Shown in pieces: positions 44,601-57,800 of a stretch of DNA of 64,000 nt; position 1 is the first letter of the stretch; each line of letters begins with the position of its first letter. The notes beneath the pieces are model-generated. The model was not told where the DNA came from and searched no databases. It saw only the letters and a program-made list of their open reading frames with translations. Both the position numbers and the translations under genes were made by a program. Origin of the DNA: Pratylenchus scribneri (taxonomy: Eukaryota > Nematoda > Chromadorea > Rhabditida > Pratylenchidae); the NCBI GenBank assembly GCA_030063045.1, contig JAQSEB010000145.1, positions 124,001 to 188,000 of the forward strand. The letters are read 5' to 3'.

Positions 44601-47600
44601 TTCAATGGAACCTATTCATATTGGAATTGAAAAATAAGGATTTTTAGCAAATCCGTCGGGCATAAAATCCGATTTTAATAAATTTTGGTCAAAAAACTGT
44701 AATATGACTATAAATATGCTCTAAATATAGTTTGGTAGAGAATTTATTTTTTTTGGTAAATTTTTGATCACAAAAATATTCTGAAATTTTTTATGAATTT
44801 TTCTGTAAAAATGTCTGGAAAATTTTAAAAAAGTAAAAAATTTTTTATTGATTTTTCTCTAAAAATTCTTTCGAAAATCAATTAGAATAATTGAAATAAA
44901 ATTATTTTTAAAAAAATATTAAAAAATTAACCAGTTAATAAATCGAAGAGGTAGAAAGGGAAGAGTGGTTCACGGAGTTCACGAAGGTAAAGTTTCAGTA
45001 GGCTGGCAATGCTGTTGGCATCAGTCGCATCCTTCACCTCCTTCAATGGGTCATCCCCACATTCGAATGCCTCACGCATTCGGCTAATCTCTGGAAATGA
45101 GAATGTTAAATATGGAAGAAAAAATTATTTAAATTTATTTTATAATCCCTCAGGGTTTTTGGTCCCCTATTGTTGAAAAAACTATTTTTGGAATATATTT
45201 TATTATTTAAAATAGATATTGTCCTCTACTATCGTCCCTACTCTAATAAAAGCACACCTCTCATAGTAAAAGTAAAGTTTAATTAAAATTTTGAAATTTT
45301 CTATTAGAAAAAAATTTAAAAAATAATTAAAAATTAAATTAAAAATGTTATTAAAATATATTATCAGAAATATGAATATGCAATGGAGGTAAATTTTGAT
45401 TTTTTAAAAAAAGGACAATGTCTACCTATGTTTTAAAAATGAAAAGTTCAAATATTTCTCATCAGTGTTTTTTACCAATTCTGGGGCCAGCAATACGGAA
45501 TATGCCCTGATGTTGAAGTGCAAATTGGGAGAGGGCACGGATGCAGGAAACCACAATCAACGGGATTGGCTCTTCGGTGGCTTCTGAAAAATGTGTGTGT
45601 GAGTTAGAATATTATAAAAAAAATTTATCTTAGGTAAATTTAAAATGTATGAATTTTTATTAATTTAATGTATGTAATTACCTAATATAAATTCTGATTA
45701 GTGAATAAATAGTTAAATTAGTGTCCAAATTAATTTTTGATCTTTTGATAAATAATTTTTATATTTTTGAAAAAATTGTAGTAATTTTATTAAAAAAATT
45801 GAATTTAAAAATATCGAAAAAATTTCTTCCGTAACAGGGAATCGAACCCTGGCCTTCACGGTGAGAGCGTGAAATCCTAACCACTAGACCATTACGGACA
45901 TGTTTGATGCGGATTCTTTTATTCCCCTCCAAGTTTCTTCACTAATTCATGTTCCGAAAATAAACAACTGCTATTTTTATTTTTTTTCTAGATGATTTGT
46001 TTTATTCATTCTTATGATCTATGAGAAATAATTTTCTGATCAGCGAATTGTTTCAATGCTATAATTTTCCAACTGAACAAAAAGTAATTAATTTAATCAT
46101 TTAATTTACCCATAGAATCAATGATTTAACCAAAAATTGTAGTATCGAAAAATTGGCATTATTTATGGCCATATAACTTGGCCATAGTGAAATGCTAGAA
46201 TTTAAAATTAAGCTTAGGCTATTTAGGCAGGATATAGAATGAAGTCAGAATTGGCAATATTTTATGCCTCAAGAAATTTTGATTTTTCGAAAAACAAATT
46301 TCCATGATTTTATGGATATCCTATAAAGACTAGGCAAATTTTAAATTTGTTATGAATAATACTATTATTAGTATCGAAAAATTGGCAATATTTGTGGCCA
46401 TATAATTTGGCCATAGGGGAATAATTAATTTAAGTTTAGGATAGGATTAACTCTAAGTATTAGACAGGATCGAATTAATAATAAAATCAAATTTGGCCAT
46501 ATTTTAAGGCCTAAAAATGTTGATTTTTCGACTTAAAAATTTTTGTAAAATTCAAATGATTTTATGGGTAAATTAATTATATTCCAAATAAATTAATTAT
46601 TATCCCAAAAATCCACAAATTTTAAATTTACTGAGAAAATTTAAGAATAAAAATGTAGCCTATAATATAATAAATTCAATCATTTAAAAACTAAAAATTT
46701 ACCTGTATATTCCTGCAAACTGCCACCAAAAAGACGAGGCCGACTCCAAGGTGAGGGGGCCAATTCGGTTGAGGCCTGCGAACCAATTCGCCTCTTCCTT
46801 CGTTGCATTAAACTGTTTTGGTCATGTTCAGCCATTTCTTCTGGCGACATGCCTTGATGGCCATTCTTTGGAATTCCTGTTGAAAATTGGTTGGAAATTT
46901 TCGAATAATTTTAAAAATTAATTGAAAGAAATATTTAATATTTCATGAATTAATCTTTATAATTATAAAATATTAAAATTATTATTTTAAAAAATTTTCG
47001 AAATAATTAATTTTTTGCTGGAATTTATTTAAATTTATTTAAATTGTTTTAAATTCATTTATCGTACATTAATAAAATTCTTAATTTAGTTAGTAATATT
47101 TAAAAAAATTTTTTATTAATTCCTAAAAATTTTTTAATAGAAAATTTAAATATTATTTTTCGACTTTTTAAATTTCTTTTTTAAAATTTCAAAATATTTT
47201 TTTAATTAAAAAATTTATTTTTCTTTTTATTTCTAAAATTCATCAAATATTATAAATTTATTTAAAAATTTCTAATTAATTTTTAATTATCCTGATTGCC
47301 CAATTCAACAAATCTCATTTACCTTCAAGTTCCAAATGTCGACTTTTTGGTGTCATTAACAACATTTCTTCGTCCAATTCCTTCAATCCATTGCCAATTC
47401 CATCCGCTCTCGCCTTTAATTAAAAAGTTTAATCCACTTTTATAAAAATATTTCTAAATTTATTAATTTACCGATAAAATCATTGAAATTTATGCAAAAT
47501 TTTTATATCAAAAATTGACTTTTTCTGGCCATAAAATGTGGCCAATGGAATTAAAAAAACTCAGCTCTAACCTAATTTATTAAGCCTAAATCTTTAATAA

Positions 47601-50600
47601 TTTTTTGGCTCCATTTTATGGCCATAAAAATGCTGACTTTTCAACAAAAAATTTTGACAAAATTCAATAATTTAAATGATAAATTAATTTTTAATCCAAT
47701 TTATAAAAATTTATTTTTTAAATTTATTAATTTATTTAAATTATTGAATTTACATTATAATTTATATGCTGAAAAATTAGCTTTTTGGGCAATAAGCCTC
47801 GGCTAACCGCGAATAAAATAAAACCAGTCTTATCTAATTAATTAATTAATACAGGGTCAAAATATGTTATGGCCAAATTTTAAGGCCATAAAAAATGTCG
47901 ATTTTTCGATACGAAAATTTTGTGATTAAAATTCAATAATTTCAATATTAAATTATTATTATTTTTTGCAATTTCTTGCCTCCAATCGGCTAATCAAATT
48001 TGCATTCAACAAAAAGAATGAGAATGTTTGCGAATATTGCTCATAGAGTTTCATCAATTCCGCCTCCATTTCCTCCAAACCGGGTCGATTGCTTTCGGCC
48101 ACAATCCCAAATTCATTGATTTCCACCAATGTGGAAGCCGTTAAAAGATCTAAAATTTAAATTAAATTCAATTAATTTTTTATTATTATTTTTTAAATTT
48201 AAATTTTTTTAAAAATATTTTAAATAATATTATATAAACATTTTAAAAAATATAAAAATTTAAAAATTTAAAAAAAAATTAATAAAAAATTTAAAAAATT
48301 AATAAAAATATTGTAAAAATTCAAAAAAAAATTAAATAAAAAATAAATAAATATTTAAAAAATTTTAAATAAAAAATGTATAAAAAAATTCAAAAAAATT
48401 TCAATTTTAAATAATTTATTATTATTATTTGTTAAATTCAAATTTTTTTCAAAAATATTTTAAATAAAATTATATAAAAATTTTAATAAAAAATTAATAA
48501 AAATTTAAAAAATTAATAAAAATTCAAAAAAAAATAAAATTAATATTAAAAATTCAGAAAAAATTTTTAAAAAATAATAAAAATTCAAAAAAAAAATTAA
48601 ATAAAAAATTAATAAAATTTAATTTTTTTTTAAATTTTTTAATATTTTAATTTCAAAAAATTTACCGCGCATTTGCCTTTCCATTGCCTCCATATTCTTT
48701 AGGCTGGATTCGGATTCGGCCCTCAATGTGTTCAGTCGTTTTCGAATTTGATGATGTCGCTGCTTGAATTCATCGGCCAAATTTTCGGTCAAAATTTTGG
48801 AAATATTTTCGCTGGGCTCACATCTTAATAATTATTCAAAATTAAATACGAAAAATATTTAAATTTGTGTGATTAAAGATTAGGAATACACTTTAATTTT
48901 GCACCAATTTTTCAAATGAATTTCAATCAATTTTAGTAAATTTGTAGCATTTTTAAGCTCTGATAATTTAATATTAATTTAAAAGAATTACCTTAAGGGA
49001 ATTGATAGAATATAGAAAGTAATTAGCAAAAATTATAATCAAAAAGGCAGTAAAATAAGCCAAAATTGGACCCAATTTTTGGCAATAATTTTCTGGCGTT
49101 TTTATCTAATTATTTTTAGACTCAAAATCAAAATACTACGCAGAAAGAGATTTATTGATGGTATAAAATGAAAATTTTTGAGATTTTTGGCCAATGCGAA
49201 AAATTAGTGTGCAAAAAATTTTGAAACTATTTTAGGGAAAAAAGGAAATTATTTAATCTTTTTCTTGAAAATTTGAATTATACAAACTTGAAATGGAATC
49301 TTTTTGGCAGCATAAATGTCTGATGATGATTCTCAAAAAATCGTTGTTTGTCCGCATGCGATTGGAAACCGGCCTTGAAACTGCCCAAATTGGCCAATGC
49401 TTAAACAAAACAAAATTCACATTAATTAATTGGCTCCTAAATTGGTTCAAATTTGTTGCCAAATTTATTGAAATAAAACACTTTAATTTATAGTATAACT
49501 ATTCATTACATAATTTTGATGGGGCTTTGGTAAGGGACGATTTAATTGCCAATTGATTGAGTAATTTAGCTATTCATTTGTCTATAACTTTAAAGTGAGA
49601 TAAACCATTCGGAAAAAATTGTACCGTTTCAAGCCCGAAAATGCCCTCAAAATTTGATATTTTAGATTTTATTAAATTCGAAAATATTTTTCCATTTCAA
49701 GTCCAAAAATGCCCTCAAAATTTTTAAATTTTATTAAATTCAATTTTAAAAATGTTACAGGTTTTTGTATGTAATAAACCCATATTTTTGATGCAAATTT
49801 ATTTATTCTACAGATTGGTATTTTTCTCAAAAAATAAAAAAAACACTTTTTAGAGGGACATTTAGGACTTTCAATTTCAATGGCATATCCACTTCCTAGC
49901 TTGATTGTTTCTTTGTTGAACTGGCCAAATGGCCCAAAGCTACTGAAATAATTTTATTGAAAATTTCATAATTTGGTTCATAAAAATAAAATAAAACCCG
50001 TAGAATTGAACAGAAATCTGTCTAGGCCTATTTAATCCTCCCTCTAATAAAAATTCATCATATCGCAAAATCAAACCGTTCATTTCAGTTTGACAGGCGG
50101 ATTTCCTTGCGGCAATAATATTTTGAAGGACCAAATCCAGCCAACAATCCAAGCCCAAATCGGAGCACTGTTCAAAATAATTTCGGTGTATTTTCCATTA
50201 AAATTCCCCCAATTCCCTCTCCCAAAATTACATCGACCACATCCGAAACATCGTCCGAAAAATATTTGAATAATGCCGCATTGGCCGCTTCAATGCAGAG
50301 AAGATCTATGGAAAATAATATAAAATATTCATATAAATTAATTATTTTAAAAAAAATTTAAAATAAATAAAAAACTTAAAAAAATAATTTTAAAAAAAAA
50401 TAAAAAATTTTAAAAAATGGAGAAAAAAATTACAAAAAAAAAAAATTAAATAAATTAATTTTTTAAAAAGAATTAAAAAATTAATAAAAAATAAATAAAT
50501 TTTTTTGAAAAAATAATTTTAAAAAATTAAATAAATTAATTATTTTAAAAAGAATTAAAAAATAATTAAATAAAATTGCATTTGGGAAGGGAAAAATGAT

Positions 50601-53600
50601 TTGACTTCGGCCAGGTTCGAACTGGCGACCTTCAGTGTGTTAGACTGATGTGATAACCAACTACACCACGAAGCCCATGAGAGCAGTTCATTTCTTTTCA
50701 AATATATAGGCATTCCTATTCCCATTGGGAGAGTATTGGGGCCATTTTCGTTTTACAAATTTAATTTTGGCAAAACCAATGAACCAATTAAGCTTATCCT
50801 TTAGTATTTAATAGCCCAATATATTTGGTTATCCAATGGGATATTGTCCATTCAAAAAAGTGATAATTTTGTCAAAAAATATAGTAAATCAGAGAAAATC
50901 GTGGACCGCAAATTTCGACTATTTTTGGAATTTATGACCAAATTGCAATCGAAAACCAATTAATTTTGGAAAATTCTATTGGAAATGTATTGGATTTTAA
51001 AATTCACTATAAATTTAATTAAATTGGTTCATTGATTGATGGATTGTGGCTAACCAAAATTTGTGAGAATGAAATTAGTGCGACCCCCGGAGGGATCGAA
51101 ATGTCAAATTCCAGCATTTTTTATAATTCGTTTTTAAAATTCATGGTTAGGAATCATTTCCTACTAAAAAACTGGACTCAGATAGCCGATAGAGGTACTC
51201 TAAAACGTAAAATTCCCATTCCGCTTACATTCATTCCTTGCCCGTGTGCATTTTTGTCTGGCCACTTCGAATTTTTCACTTTTCTATAAGCAAAAATAAT
51301 CAAATTAAATTAATTTTCAATGGAAAACTTTGTCAAAAATTTTTTGTACTGATCGTTGTTTTCGTGTTGAACTGTTACTGCCAGCATCCATGGTTTTCTT
51401 TTTCTGTTCATCCGCTTGTTGCAATTTTGTGCCCAAAACGGAGACTTGAGCATAGCAATGCTGCGGAAAATGGAATTTTAATAAGATTTTTGGCTAATAT
51501 TTTTAATTTTTTTTGCATATAAAAAAGGATGGCATTTCCATATAATTTTAATAATTTATAAAAAAAATTTTTAATTAAGATGAGGCCTTGGCTAGCCACT
51601 GAGAAACAATGGTTTTTATGCAAATTTTGAACATAATTTTTTTCAATTTGTTTGATGCTTTTTCTTGTTTTGGATAATTCTCGGTCCCTCATATTAAACA
51701 TAAGATTTTAAGCCTAAAATAGTGTTTTCCATCATTTTTACAATAAAATATGGAAAAAAAGAAAATAAATAATTTCAAATATTCTTTCGGACAACTGACA
51801 AATAGCAGCAGGGGTACCCTTTTTAGAACTATTTCGAAGGATTTTCATTTTCAAAAATATTTATTTGAAAAAATTCGGGTCCAGGGCCTGATAATAATAT
51901 GGAAGGCACTGACCAAGTCAGAGTGGGCCGAGTGCATTTTGAGCCAATGGATATTATATTATTAACTCAAGAATTAGTAAAATTTAATTTTGTTTATGAC
52001 CATCCAATTTTATTTTTACAATCCAATTTTTGATTTTATAAATTCAATACCTGATATGTTTTCATGGCCAATGAAAGTCTGAAATTTGAATTATATTAAT
52101 TATAAATTTCCCATCTGGCCCTCTCACGCACTCATTTATGACGCGAACAATTTCGCCATTTGCGAGAAGGCCTATTTCACGGCACTAAAAAATTCGATTT
52201 CAGTATTTTACTTTAAATTTATATTAGGAAAATTTAAAAAATTATTCGACGGAGAACTGCGATGCATAAAATCACAAATAAGTTACCTTTTTGGATATTT
52301 TCTGCATTGTGGCGCATTTATTGTTGATTGTGGGCACAACATTGTTTGCATAAATCTGAGAATTATTTTTTTACATTTTTAAATATTTCAAGTTTAATGA
52401 ATGTTTTTTTTGATTATTTATTATAAATCGAAATTTTTGGGAAAAAATTTTGCTTATTTTTCAAAAATTAAAAAGCCACATTTTTGAGGACATTTATAGG
52501 GGTTTTGAATGGCAATATTGCATCCCCAAATTGATTAATTCCTTGATTTAAATATGGCCAAAAGAATGGAGTAAGGTATTAAATTCTGTATAAGTCCAAT
52601 TTCGACCAATTTGTATTCCATCATTACCGTAAATTCTGTATTAGAAGCCCGTGGGCTTTTAAATTTCTGAGGCTCGTTAAGATGGGCTTGTATTAGAGAG
52701 TGAAAATTAATGCCAAGAAAATTGGCAAAATTCAAAAATTTGCAAACGAATGATTTTAGGGCTTCTATTAGAGAATTTATGGTATATAAGAAGGAAAGAA
52801 TTTTTATAAGCTTACTTCGGCCACAATGGATCGTTGTTTTGCCTCCTCTTTGGCATCGTCCACAATTTGTTGCCATAAATTACAAATGGAATACAGTGAC
52901 CAATTTGTGCGTCTATCAAAGAGGAAAAATATAAAATTTTTGAATTTGACCCTAATTAAACCTTTGCTTCTCATTTTTGTGCTTTAACATGACTGATTTG
53001 ACCAATTTGTCCAATTCCTTTGAATATTGCAGGTCCAATTCGGCACGTTTCTATAAAAAGAGAGTAAAGACAAAATTTAATTAAGAATTTATCACAAAAA
53101 TTATACTTTTTTAAATAAAATTGACCAAGTGCATTTTTCTCAGATGAATTATAATTTCAGGAGGGGGGTGAGGATTGGGGTGAGGGGCACTGATTAAAAA
53201 ATGCCATTATGGGAGAATTTTCAGCTAAAAAATAGCTTTATTTGGAGGTGGAGGAGGGAATAATGGACCAAAATCGCAAAAATATGGCAAATACCCTCCA
53301 TAGAGGATAATCTGTAAAACCTTGCTGGCTAATAAGTTCTATTACTATAATAATGCTTCGCTGTGAGAGAGGACAGAGCTGTCCAAATTATTGGCGGTCC
53401 AACTTAACGTGAATTCTTATAATTAATTCATCAAATACACGTATTGAACTTATTTTAATATTATTGATAACAAATCTGCTGTGACTTGCCAATGATATTA
53501 ATTTTCATTAATATTCAGCCATATTTCCTCAATTCTCGAATTATGCCTATTTTCAATACAGTATAAAGTAGGAACGAAATATTATTAGTATTTCCATTTG

Positions 53601-53887
53601 GCCAATGAGGAAATAATGGTCTATGGACAAAGGAGAAGAAAGCTTTCCAACTCTCATGTTTTTGCTTTTTCGAACCTTGACAAATTCGTTGATCTCCTGG
53701 AAAATGGCCGTCTGATCGGCTGTACGCTGTTCCAAGCATTTGGACTGGTCATAGAGTTGGGAGCGGATATCTTCAAAAAATTTGGTGTCATTTATTCAAT
53801 TCTAATCTCCCCTCCAAAAAATGGAATTTTCTGTTCACCTTTGAATTGATGCTGGAATTCTTGGAGTGACGTTTTTCGGAATGACAT
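38668..53887 (-). CDS. srgp-1: srGAP: F-BAR + RhoGAP protein (SRGP-1 type)
   Basis: 27 exons with fully consistent phases, 1056 codons plus stop. Exon starts on the minus strand: 53887, 53770, 53050, 52912, 52355, 52184, 52078 (28-nt micro-exon), 51460, 51283, 50305, 50167, 49399, 48823, 48149, 47413, 46876, 45583, 45090, 44550, 43686, 43591, 43511, 42638, 41613, 41434, 39531, 38924. Residues about 15-430 form an F-BAR domain (DIRSQLYDQSKCLEQRTADQ, KKCREIG, LAMKTYQ, KCTRARNEYLLCIEAANAA, FMLPKRFHFK). Residues about 500-725 form a RhoGAP domain with the arginine finger in HQGIFRIAG (R about 535), ASLLKLYLRELREPLFP and DENMMDPYNLAICLGPTLLP. The tail is Ser/Pro/Gly/Gln-rich, with no SH3 seen. srGAPs bend membrane and switch off Rac/Cdc42-type GTPases during cell migration and adhesion. 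Intron 14 appears to use a GC donor (GAG|GCAAG). Confidence 0.93.
40062..40514. mobile_element. 453-bp hAT-type MITE (TAGAG ends)
   Basis: Ends TAGAGATCGG and CCGATCTCTA, with an exact 8-bp direct duplication ATTTTCTC at 40054-40061 and 40515-40522. The interior is rich in palindromic GGGAATTCCCG and CGGGATCCCG motifs. It lies in the long intron between exons 25 and 26 of srgp-1. Confidence 0.9.
40916..41282. mobile_element. Palindromic MITE, family 1 (intronic)
   Basis: Second copy of the element at 4795-5131: AATAAATCAGAAACCGATTT and AAAACCAGTTTTTGATTTAT halves around a TCTCATCGAGACG / CGTCTCGATGAGA core. Confidence 0.7.
41803..41977. mobile_element. 175-bp palindromic MITE (intronic)
   Basis: TTGGCTATCCAAGAAATTAA ... 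AAATTGGTTCA is mirrored by TGAACCAATTT ... ATCATTTGATAGCCAA. A truncated relative is at the left edge of the window. It lies in the intron between exons 23 and 24 of srgp-1. Confidence 0.75.
44168..44239 (+). tRNA. tRNA-Glu (TTC)
   Basis: A 72-nt cloverleaf: acceptor stem TCCGATG/CATCGGA, D-arm GGTCTAGTGGTTAGGAT, anticodon loop with TTC (GTGGTTTTCACCCAC), T-arm with GGTTCGATTCC. A-box and B-box match the consensus. It lies antisense within the intron between exons 19 and 20 of srgp-1. No intron. Confidence 0.95.
45827..45898 (-). tRNA. tRNA-Glu (CTC)
   Basis: 72 nt on the minus strand: acceptor TCCGTAA/TTACGGA, GGTCTAGTGGTTAGGAT D-arm, anticodon CTC in TTCACGCTCTCACCGTGAA, T-arm with GGTTCGATTCC. 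It lies in the intron between exons 16 and 17 of srgp-1, same strand as the host. Confidence 0.95.
46140..46570. mobile_element. Two tandem family-3 MITE copies (intronic)
   Basis: 46140-46330 and 46375-46570 each run from TATCGAAAAATTGGCA ... GGCCATATAA-TTGGCCAT to a mirrored ...TTTTGATTTTTCGA. They lie in the same srgp-1 intron as the tRNA-Glu(CTC) gene. Confidence 0.65.
47500..47960. mobile_element. Family-3 MITE fragments (intronic)
   Basis: Half-elements AAAATTGACTTTTTCTGGCC, GGCCATAAAAATGCTGACTT and AAGGCCATAAAAAATGTCGA appear in different orientations, probably worn or rearranged family-3 copies, in srgp-1 intron 14. Confidence 0.5.
50602..50675 (-). tRNA. tRNA-Val (AAC)
   Basis: 74 nt on the minus strand: acceptor GGCTTCG/CGAAGTC (one G-U pair), D-arm TGGTGTAGTTGGTTATCAC, anticodon AAC in CAGTCTAACACACTG, T-arm with AGTTCGAACCT. 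It lies in srgp-1 intron 9. No intron. Confidence 0.93.
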
Positions 53888-54876
53888 TTATTAATTTAAT
53901 ATTATAACCGATCTATGTTTGGAATAGATTATTTAATGTTCATTTTTGTTAAAGAACAATGTAAAAAAGATAATTTGAATCTTTATATAGGACAGGATTT
54001 GCTACGTTATTTGGACTTCGATGCTAGATTTTTGGCTTATCTGATATTTACTGGGTTCCATTTCCATTCAACTCTTGTGGATTTGACAATGTAGAATGAA
54101 GATTATTTTATTTCTTATCCACAAAATTGGCCTATAGGGAACGAGATATGGTAATTCTAATTTGCTAAAGGTAAATGGGATAGTATTAGCACTAAAGGCT
54201 ATGGGGGCTTGGGTTGGTTGGCTCTGTGTTTTGGACTGAATTTTCGTTTCATGGAAATAGGATTTTGGCAAAAGCCGTCTTGGATTAATATATATAACAT
54301 TTTTTGAGTTTGAATAACCTAAAAATGATATCGAAAATCATTTTTATCCAATCATTTTTTGATTTTAGTCAAACTTTTGTTTTTTTTGGCCTTGGCCATA
54401 TAAGTAAATATCCAATTATTTGGCCAATGGTTTTGATATCATCTTGTAGCTAAAATAGCTTAAACCTTCGTATTCGTATCATTGATTAATTTTCTCCCGA
54501 TTCTTGTAGAGCCGCAGCCAAATGGATATGTAGGATTTTGACCTTGGGGTTAAATTTGTAAATGTAAATGTTGAGGTTGCGCATGCAAAATGGTCCAGAT
54601 TAGAACATAATCGTATGAAAAATGATGGTAATAAAATTTGCTTTCGCGCAAAGCTCTATATTGTGACACTATGTAAAGTGTATAATGCTTAATTTTTGCG
54701 AGATCTCATATCCATAAGCATTATTTAGGCAATTTATTTTCATTTATTTATTTATTTATTTTTGGGATCAAAAAGATGCCCTTTCCCATTCCAAGATTAT
54801 TGGTGCTTCGAATTGTATTGCTATTTTTACAAAAATGAAGCTTCGCGCAGTTTAAGCCATATTATCTCGAGAAGGC
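53888..54876. other. Upstream region of srgp-1, no other gene seen
   Basis: About 1 kb between the srgp-1 start codon and the hAT transposon. It should contain the srgp-1 promoter. No TATA-like or other regulatory motif can be argued. Short open frames near 54068-54271 lack splice context. Confidence 0.4.
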
Positions 54877-54884
54877 GTCCATAT

Positions 54885-57800
54885 CAGGGCTGCCAGAATA
54901 CCCCCCCACGGGGGGCATTTGCCCCCTTTTTGAGATTTTGCCCCCTTTTTTGCCCCCCAAGCCGAGATGCCCCCCAAATGCCCCCTTTTTGACCTTTTTC
55001 CTTATATTTTGCAATATTTTTCCTTTTTTATGAAATTTTACATTTTTTATGCATAAAAATGACAAAATATCCAAATTTTTTCTCTTTCTTTCTTGCATCA
55101 TAAGTAATAAGTATTTTATTATTTTTTTCTTCCATACATCATAATGATAAATTATATATACTTGATACATAACATAATTAACTTTGGATTTGGATTGTAT
55201 TTCATTATTTTACTAAATTATTATTGGCAAATAATTGAATAATTTCAGCTAAAATGCAAGAAACAATAAAATCATTTTTTTCTTCATCATTTACTAAAAA
55301 ATCGACAGCAGTTTCATATGGAAAAGAGGCAAATGAACAGGGTTCCGATGATGAAGATGTCAATAAGCATGGTTCCGATGAAGAAGAAGCAAGTGAGGAA
55401 ATTTCAACGATGGATCTTACTGATCAAAATGATTCAAATGGAGAGGATCAATCGGTCACGACAACTAGCAATGTTTTTATTTTTATTTTAAAATTAATTT
55501 TATAATAAATTTAGTCATTGAAAAAGCGAAAATTTTCACATGATCGACCGAAGGGAGGCTTATCGAAATTCAGGCCAATTTATGCAACAAAATATGCAAA
55601 TGATTTCATTGAAAATTCAACAAAAGGGCCAGGCTCGTTCCGTTGTCGAGCATGCAATGAAGAAATGTTATTTGGTAAAAAAGGCGAAGAAGCTATAAAA
55701 CGACATATTGCACGAGAACGGCATATAGAAAATGTCAAAGCTACAAATAAAAATTTATCAATCGCTCCATTTATAAAGCGCAAAACGGTTAAAATTATTA
55801 ATAAAATTTGATTTTTTTGTATTCATTTTAGACAAGTGAAGAAAATCGTTCCGTTTGAACAGAGCTTGCATATGCTTACCACATGGTCAAACACAACCAT
55901 AGTTTAAATTCTATGCAATGTACATCAAAATTGGTTCCGATGCTTTTCACTGGTTCAGTAACAGCAGAGCGTTTCGCAAGTGGAAAAACAAAAACAACTG
56001 CCTTAATCAAAGGTTAATAATTATAAAAATATTTAAACTTTTAATTAATAAAGGTGTTTTGCATCCATTCATAATGAATCAATATGTGAAAAAAGCGAAT
56101 CAACATGGCTATTCTGTCGCATTTGACTCAACCCCACATATGATGCAACGATTATATGCAATTGTGATAAGGTCTTTTCAGAACAAAATCATTAATTTAT
56201 TAAAATTTTAGATTCTTTGATGGGAACAAAATTCAAAATAAATTGGTTCAACTGGTTCCGATGACAAGCGAGAAAGCCGTTAATATGTATACGCTTGTAA
56301 AAGAAATTCTACAAAACAATGAACTCGAATTGAATAAAGTCATTTCTTTTACTGCCGACAACACAAATAGCAATTTCGGCGGCGCCGCAAGAGGAGGACA
56401 AAACAATGTTCATGCATTGTGGAAAAAAGGTTTTTTGCTATTAAGTAGATGAAAAATGACAAAAAAAATTAAGAAAACAACAATATTATTGGCATATCCT
56501 GCAGTGCTCATATTATACATAACACTGCCAGGAATGCGGCATCAAAGATGGAATTTGATTTTGAAGCTTTTGCATTATCAATTGTCGGCTATTTTTCTGG
56601 GCATGCACAAAGATGGGAGAGTTACTGCGAAAAATGCTCAGAACTTGAAGTAATTTAATTATATATTTATTTATCAAATGTTAAGATTGAGCCAAAAAAA
56701 TTTCCACGTCATGTTAATGTCCGATGGTTAACTTTGGGGCGACTCTGTGAGCGGATAATTGATTTTTGGGTTCCGTTGGAAGAATATTTCACACAAGCCG
56801 ATGATGCACCAAAACATTTACGAGAAATATTCCAAACAGGTTCCGTTGAACAATCGATGGAGGCATTTGCTGTCTTGAATTTTGCAAATTATTTGCTGGG
56901 CCGTTTCAACAAATTTAATGCATCAACTCAGGTTTTTATTAGAATTTTATATAAAATTTCATTTCTTTTTTAAGTCACACACATTTACAATTGCTGATCT
57001 ATCCAAAGAATATGAAGAGTTTATGGATTTATTGGAGTCATTGGAAAAAGATAAGAATTTTGGTGGTAAAACTCTTCGGGCATTGGAAAATTTTACGGCA
57101 GCTAAATTGGATAATAATCGATCCAAAGTGGAAAAAATGTTTATGGTAAATTTTTTTATTTGATAAAGAAAATAAATTTTTCGCAGAAATTTTATGCCGA
57201 TTCATTGACTTATTTTGACAAATGGTTTCAACAATTGGCCGAAATAACTAACAATGTTCCGTTGAAATGGTTAACATTTGAAGGTAAAATTTTAAAAGAA
57301 ATCTGAATCAATCGTGTATTTAGGAATCAATTTTACGGTCATTCACGAAGCCTACAAAAATCTTTTCACCTGTTCCGATGAGGAATATGACAACCTTTAT
57401 GAAGAAGTCCTTCAAATTCAATCAACTTTGAAAGAATTAAACAAGACTCCTTTTGCTGAAAAGAATATTGAAGAAAAATGGGCGGCATTATTCCGTAACA
57501 AAAATATTGTTTTGGTACGCAAATTGGTCGCAGCTCTGCTGAGTATCTTCCCATCAAATGCTTTTTGCGAATCAATCTTTTCCGTTGTCAATGGGATTTG
57601 GACCGATGAAAGAAACAGTTTTCATGCTGATACAGTCAATGCCTTGGTGTCAATTAAAGAAAATTCCGAATTCAAATGTTCAGAAGCATTAGATTTATTT
57701 ATTTCCCAACCAGAATTGTTACAGAAAGCAAAAAGAAACAATAAATATTGAAAATAAATGTTTTTATAATCATTTTTAACACTTTTTAAAAATGCCCCCC

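Noticed and set aside
51408..51701. Minus-strand frame of 97 codons overlapping srgp-1 exon 8
   Set aside because: Only the last part coincides with the exon reading. The upstream part is intron, and the F-BAR alignment goes directly from LAMKTYQ to HCYAQVSV.
56430..56473. Apparent frameshift in the hAT transposase before CSAHIIHN
   Set aside because: A 44-nt GT-AG intron restores phase exactly, giving ...KKENNNIIGISCSAH, so no indel is needed.
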